Source: an uncultured Alphaproteobacteria bacterium
GTDB lineage: Bacteria > Pseudomonadota > Alphaproteobacteria > CAKMZR01
Direction: 5' to 3'
DNA: 6,992 nt
NCBI GenBank assembly: GCA_929200455.1
Contig: CAKMZR010000086.1
Span: forward strand, 1 to 6,992
In this document: positions 6,001 through 6,992 of the stretch, in pieces
Numbering within the stretch: the stretch's first letter is position 1
Layout: the number at the start of each line of letters is the position of its first letter
The notes under the pieces: generated by a model
What the model was told of the DNA's origin: nothing
The model's database searches: none
What the model saw: the letters and a program-made list of their open reading frames with translations, nothing else
Translations under genes and position numbers: made by a program

Positions 6001-6991
6001 TAAGGATGGAGGATGCTGTGATGGAAGCGATACCTTGAGCGTTAGCGACGGCTTCGCCGATGACATTTCCCCCGATGAGGAGTTGTACGTTGGCGCCATT
6101 TTCTGCTTTGACGGTGAAGGTGGGTGTGCTGTCTTTTGTGAGGGTGGCGGTGGCACCGCCGACGAGGGTGAGAGCGGATGGTTTTTGTGGGGGCGTGGTA
6201 TCGACGGCTATGGAGACGGTGGCACTTGGAGAGCTTGTGTTTCCTGCGGCGTCAGTAGCGGTGGCTTTGAGTATTATGGTTCCCTCGGATAGGGCACTGG
6301 TAATGGAGACGGAAGCGATGCCTTCGCTATTGGTAAGAGCGGAAGCGAGTACATTGTTGTCGCTATCGAGTATGGATACGGTACTGCCCGGTGCGGCATT
6401 GACAAAGAAAGTGGGGGTATTGTCATTGGTTGAAGTTTCGCCTGAAGCGAGTGAGGGAACGGAGGGAGCGTTGGGAGCTACGGAGTCTATGGTGATGATG
6501 AGGTTAGAGCTTTTTTCGCTTGGATTGTCTGCGGTATCTGTGGCGATGGTGTAGAAAGAGTATTCACCGTCTGAAAGAGGAGTGGCGATGGTGAGGGTTG
6601 CGACACCTTGAGCGTTTGCGGTGGCTCTTGCGACTTCTTTATTTGCACTGTCGTAGAGTACGAGTGTATTTCCGGATTCTGAGTTTACGGTGAAGGAGGG
6701 TGTTGTGTCATTTGTGAGGTTTGCGGTGGCGCCTCCTACGAGGGAGAGTCCGCTTGGTTTGTTGGCACCGCTTGTGTCGATGGTGATGGTGAGGTTATCG
6801 CTTGATACGCTGACATTTCCGGCACTGTCTGTGACGGTTGCGTGTAGAGTATAGTTTCCGTCACTCAGAGGAGAGGAAGATTCGAGGCTTGCATTTCCGT
6901 CATTTCCTGCGATGGCTTCTGCGATGAGGGTGTCGCCGTTAAAGATTTTGACGGTACTATTGGCTTCAGCTTTTACGGAGAACACGGGAGT
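2..6991 (-). CDS. Giant tandem Ig-like domain surface protein (probable adhesin), internal fragment open at both ends
   Basis: Reading the minus strand in the frame whose codons start at plus positions 2, 5, 8 and so on gives 2330 codons without a stop; both termini are outside the window. The translation is a chain of about 24 beta-sandwich-like units of 93-112 residues. Typical units contain an I-T-I-D-T linker, A-P-N-x-P, L-x-G-G-A-T, T-P-x-F-x-V, A-E-x-G, V-x-L-F, I-G-x-A-x-A-N-A-Q-G-x-A-S, L-S-D-G and A-T-D-x-A-G-N. This pattern matches bacterial Ig-like repeats of the Big_13/Big_6 kind known from very large adhesins and biofilm proteins. I saw no cysteine and only three tryptophans, and the chain is rich in Thr, Ser, Ala, Asn and Asp; no membrane segment is visible. 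Likely role (inference): an extended surface stalk holding a binding tip away from the cell, possibly stiffened by calcium at the Asp linkers. Start, anchor, binding domain and secretion signal are not in view. The frame and repeat class are secure; the adhesin function is probable, not shown. Confidence 0.96.
68..352 (-). repeat. D24, canonical type A Ig-like domain with altered exit linker
   Basis: After the long D22 and D23 this unit returns to 95 residues and to the standard pattern: A-P-D-K-P, T-T-P-S-F, L-V-K-I-L, A-T-A-D-E-N-G-N-A and D-D-A-V-G-N. Its last strand runs P-I-T-I-T-V-T-A-P-S. The Asp-Thr of the usual linker is replaced by Thr-Ala, while the proline is kept. Confidence 0.82.
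353..667 (-). repeat. D23, 105-residue Ig-like domain with internal insertion
   Basis: It opens with T-A-P-T-L-T-P and L-V-G-P-A-V, has a clear N-N-N-T-P-T-F strand start and closes with R-D-H-A-G-N, so the frame of a type A domain is intact. Between V-F-L-R-G and F-S-D-G the unit is about ten residues longer than usual and contains N-Q-N-I-N-I-N and L-L-G-E-G. The third tryptophan of the fragment follows A-G-N (G-A-W-S-D). The insertion falls where type A domains have the V-x-L-F strand and the A-N-A-Q-G turn, a likely exposed loop. Confidence 0.76.
668..1003 (-). repeat. D22, enlarged 112-residue Ig-like domain
   Basis: This is the longest unit in the array, about 17 residues over the mode. 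The opening is T-I-P-G-D-L and the first third is rich in Asn and aromatic residues (N-I-F-N-T-F-Q-N-S-F-Y). It holds a tryptophan (T-A-W-S-Y-N) and a charged turn R-G-G-E-E-N. The G-G-A-T and A-N-A-Q-G elements are absent. The close, D-P-A-G-N then L-I-F-D-Y, is type B-like, and a type A unit follows, so it fits the B-then-A pairing. Such an enlarged domain could carry a specific function in an otherwise structural stalk, but nothing in the sequence identifies one. Confidence 0.75.
1004..1573 (-). repeat. Two-domain unit D20-D21 (type B then type A), second copy
   Basis: D20 (95 residues) is type B: D-T-D-V-S-I opening, D-T-V-F-Y-T-Q-D near residue 20, F-S-Y-T-F-A-E-L-S-L in the middle and F-Y-D-N at the close. 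The middle and close match D18 (F-S-Y-T-L-S-N-L-T-L and V-F-D-N), which is the best evidence that D18 and D20 are sisters. D21 (95 residues) is type A with V-A-P-S-R-P, M-V-G-G-A-T-P-T-L-T-N-D, T-P-E-F and R-D-K-A-G-N. D21 resembles D2 and D4 more than it resembles D19 at the G-G-A-T loop. Confidence 0.8.
1574..2134 (-). repeat. Two-domain unit D18-D19 (type B then type A), first copy
   Basis: D18 (93 residues) is type B: it opens after D-T with L-A-L-V-S-N-I-D-I-S, has N-N-I-F-Y-S-Q-T-Q-N-T-S-I, and ends T-V-V-F-D-N. D19 (94 residues) is a diverged type A domain with A-P-N-K-P, a K-A-D-K-N-G-D turn and I-D-H-A-G-N. It lacks G-G-A-T and A-N-A-Q-G, and T-P-x-F is replaced by T-K-Q-I-I-Y. The pair has the same order, and its type B member the same opening and closing motifs, as D20-D21. 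Confidence 0.8.
2135..3304 (-). repeat. Four-domain super-repeat, copy 2 (D14-D17, order A-A-B-A)
   Basis: This is the second copy of the D10-D13 block. D14 matches D10 closely, including S-V-E-A-E, G-E-A-V-A-N-S-Q-G and A-S-L-L-S-D-G. D15 matches D11, including A-L-I-G-G-A, L-V-K-L-F and H-A-T-A-T-D-S-A-G-N-E-S. D16 matches D12 at its opening and close but has diverged strongly in the middle. D17 aligns with D13 only weakly. The copy is 1170 bp against 1152 bp for copy 1, with the extra codons in D16 (two) and D17 (four). Similarity therefore falls from the D14 end towards D17, which suggests either an old duplication with later exchange confined to D10/D14 and D11/D15, or relaxed constraint on D16-D17. 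Confidence 0.86.
2429..2734 (-). repeat. D16, highly diverged type B Ig-like domain (102 residues)
   Basis: This is the counterpart of D12. It keeps D-T-Q-I-S-I, E-D-T-L-Y and the closing A-Q-D-P-A-G-N-T followed by L-I-I-D-M. The core is unlike any neighbour: an aromatic, hydrophobic strand V-I-L-Y-F-F-I-D-F near residues 30-38 of the unit and a histidine-containing turn T-H-A-H-P. The linker Asp is followed by Met instead of Thr or Ser. The DNA here is AT-richer than most of the window; the line at 2641-2700 has 21 G or C in 60. The hydrophobic run is too short and too interrupted by charge to call a membrane helix. Confidence 0.78.
3305..4456 (-). repeat. Four-domain super-repeat, copy 1 (D10-D13, order A-A-B-A)
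   Basis: D10 opens with A-P-N-Q-P-Q-N-L-S-M and contains E-A-G-T-T-V-V-F-F-S-G; D11 has L-I-G-G-A-T and L-V-K-L-F; D12 is a type B domain opening with Q-I-S-I; D13 is a type A domain opening with T-P-P-D-T-P. The same succession of distinctive features follows immediately in D14-D17. The boundaries opening D10, D11 and D12 lie exactly 1152 bp from those opening D14, D15 and D16. At the DNA level 4254-4285 is identical to 3102-3133, and the next roughly 118 bp are about 83 percent identical by hand alignment. Confidence 0.88.
3587..3886 (-). repeat. D12, type B Ig-like domain (100 residues)
   Basis: The unit opens with D-T-Q-I-S-I-N-N-V-R-V instead of the proline-rich D-T-x-A-P linker. It carries D-D-T-L-Y-T near residue 20 and one of the three tryptophans of the fragment (I-D-W-P). 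It returns to the family pattern with G-N-V-I-G-Q-A and Q-D-L-A-G-N, then ends in a hydrophobic strand L-V-I-D-A before T-P-P. The same opening and close recur in D16, D18 and D20, so this is a distinct domain class, not random drift. Confidence 0.8.
4457..6991 (-). repeat. N-terminal block D1-D9, mostly canonical type A Ig-like domains
   Basis: Nine consecutive units, the first cut by the window edge at T-P-V-F-S-V. Eight follow the type A pattern: a proline-rich opening such as A-P-N-A-P or T-P-N-P-P, a central A-E-x-G-x-x-V with a short hydrophobic strand, and a closing A-T-D-x-A-G-N before the next I-D-T. D2 and D4 carry L-V-G-G-A-T and D7 carries L-I-G-G-A-S; D3, D6, D8 and D9 differ at this loop. 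D7 has lost the usual T-P-x-F strand start, and D6 and D7 read A-T-N and A-A-D-N where A-G-N is expected. D3 and D8 share the strand I-L-D-S-D-N-N-V, which suggests a shared origin or exchange between them. D5 is unusual and is listed separately. Confidence 0.9.
5606..5911 (-). repeat. D5, divergent 102-residue Ig-like domain
   Basis: The unit keeps the opening V-P-N-K-P and the closing L-A-D-G-V-H then V-D-A-A-G-N, so both ends are clearly Ig-like. The middle departs from its neighbours: the G-G-A-T loop and T-P-x-F strand are replaced by a stretch with D-Y-M-L-S followed by four Asn in a row, and the A-N-A-Q-G turn is replaced by V-A-D-G-T-S-F. It is about seven residues longer than the array mode. 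It may be an older domain that escaped homogenisation, or one with its own binding surface; the sequence alone does not decide. Confidence 0.8.
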
Positions 6992-6992
6992 G

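Larger units (their letters stand above)
68..6991 (-). repeat. Tandem array of about 24 Ig-like domains with linker boundaries mapped
   Basis: Unit boundaries were placed at the linker Asp codon. Plus-strand starts of these codons, N- to C-terminal, are 6776, 6485, 6200, 5912, 5606, 5321, 5033, 4748, 4457, 4172, 3887, 3587, 3305, 3020, 2735, 2429, 2135, 1856, 1574, 1289, 1004, 668 and 353, with a changed linker at 68. Unit lengths from D2 to D24 are 97, 95, 96, 102, 95, 96, 95, 97, 95, 95, 100, 94, 95, 95, 102, 98, 93, 94, 95, 95, 112, 105 and 95 residues. All boundaries are in frame and no unit is broken by a stop or frameshift. The tight 95-residue mode is the usual size of a single bacterial Ig-like domain. 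Small departures coincide with divergent or type B units. Confidence 0.93.

Noticed and set aside
2846..6060. Regularly recurring 30-40 bp sequences that might suggest a CRISPR array
   Set aside because: The spacing is about 285-300 bp, the copies are imperfect, and all fall in the same codon phase of one open frame. They encode the conserved turn of an Ig-like domain.
2..6991. Internal Met codons of the minus frame as possible starts of separate genes
   Set aside because: All are within domains (for example D-Y-M-L in D5 and S-E-T-M-S in D11) and the frame upstream of each encodes intact Ig-like units, so none marks a gene start.

Overview
The whole window lies inside one gene. On the minus strand a single reading frame stays open for all 2330 complete codons (positions 6991 down to 2), with no stop and no credible start, so the protein continues beyond both ends. 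It is a giant, repetitive, cysteine-free extracellular protein made almost entirely of tandem bacterial Ig-like domains of the kind found in large bacterial adhesins and biofilm proteins. No other gene, RNA gene, mobile element, CRISPR array or intergenic gap is visible. Open frames on the plus strand and in the other minus frames are shadows of this gene.

Layout, in protein direction (right to left on the given strand). I number the units D1 to D25, each running from just after one linker Asp (the Asp of I-D-T/S) to the next. D1 is cut by the right edge. D2-D9 are mostly canonical type A domains of 95-97 residues, apart from the divergent 102-residue D5. D10-D13 and D14-D17 are two copies of a four-domain super-repeat with an exact 1152-bp register over three consecutive boundaries. 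D18-D19 and D20-D21 are two copies of a two-domain unit. D22 and D23 are longer (112 and 105 residues), D24 is canonical again, and after D24 the linker motif changes. Two domain classes are visible. Type A opens with D-T-x-A-P-N-x-P and closes with T-D-x-A-G-N. Type B (D12, D16, D18, D20, and loosely D22) opens with D-T-x-x-S-I and closes with a hydrophobic strand ending in I-D or F-D. Every type B-like domain is followed directly by a type A domain.

Organism: a bacterium, with GC content in the forties by hand counts of sample lines. The domain family, size and lack of cysteine fit a giant surface protein of a Gram-negative bacterium exported by a type I system, but the N-terminal anchor, the C-terminal secretion signal and the transporter genes all lie outside the window, so host and export route are inference. 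I cannot assign a taxon or a gene symbol. I do not see a new multi-gene system here; what stands out is the repeat architecture and its duplication history.
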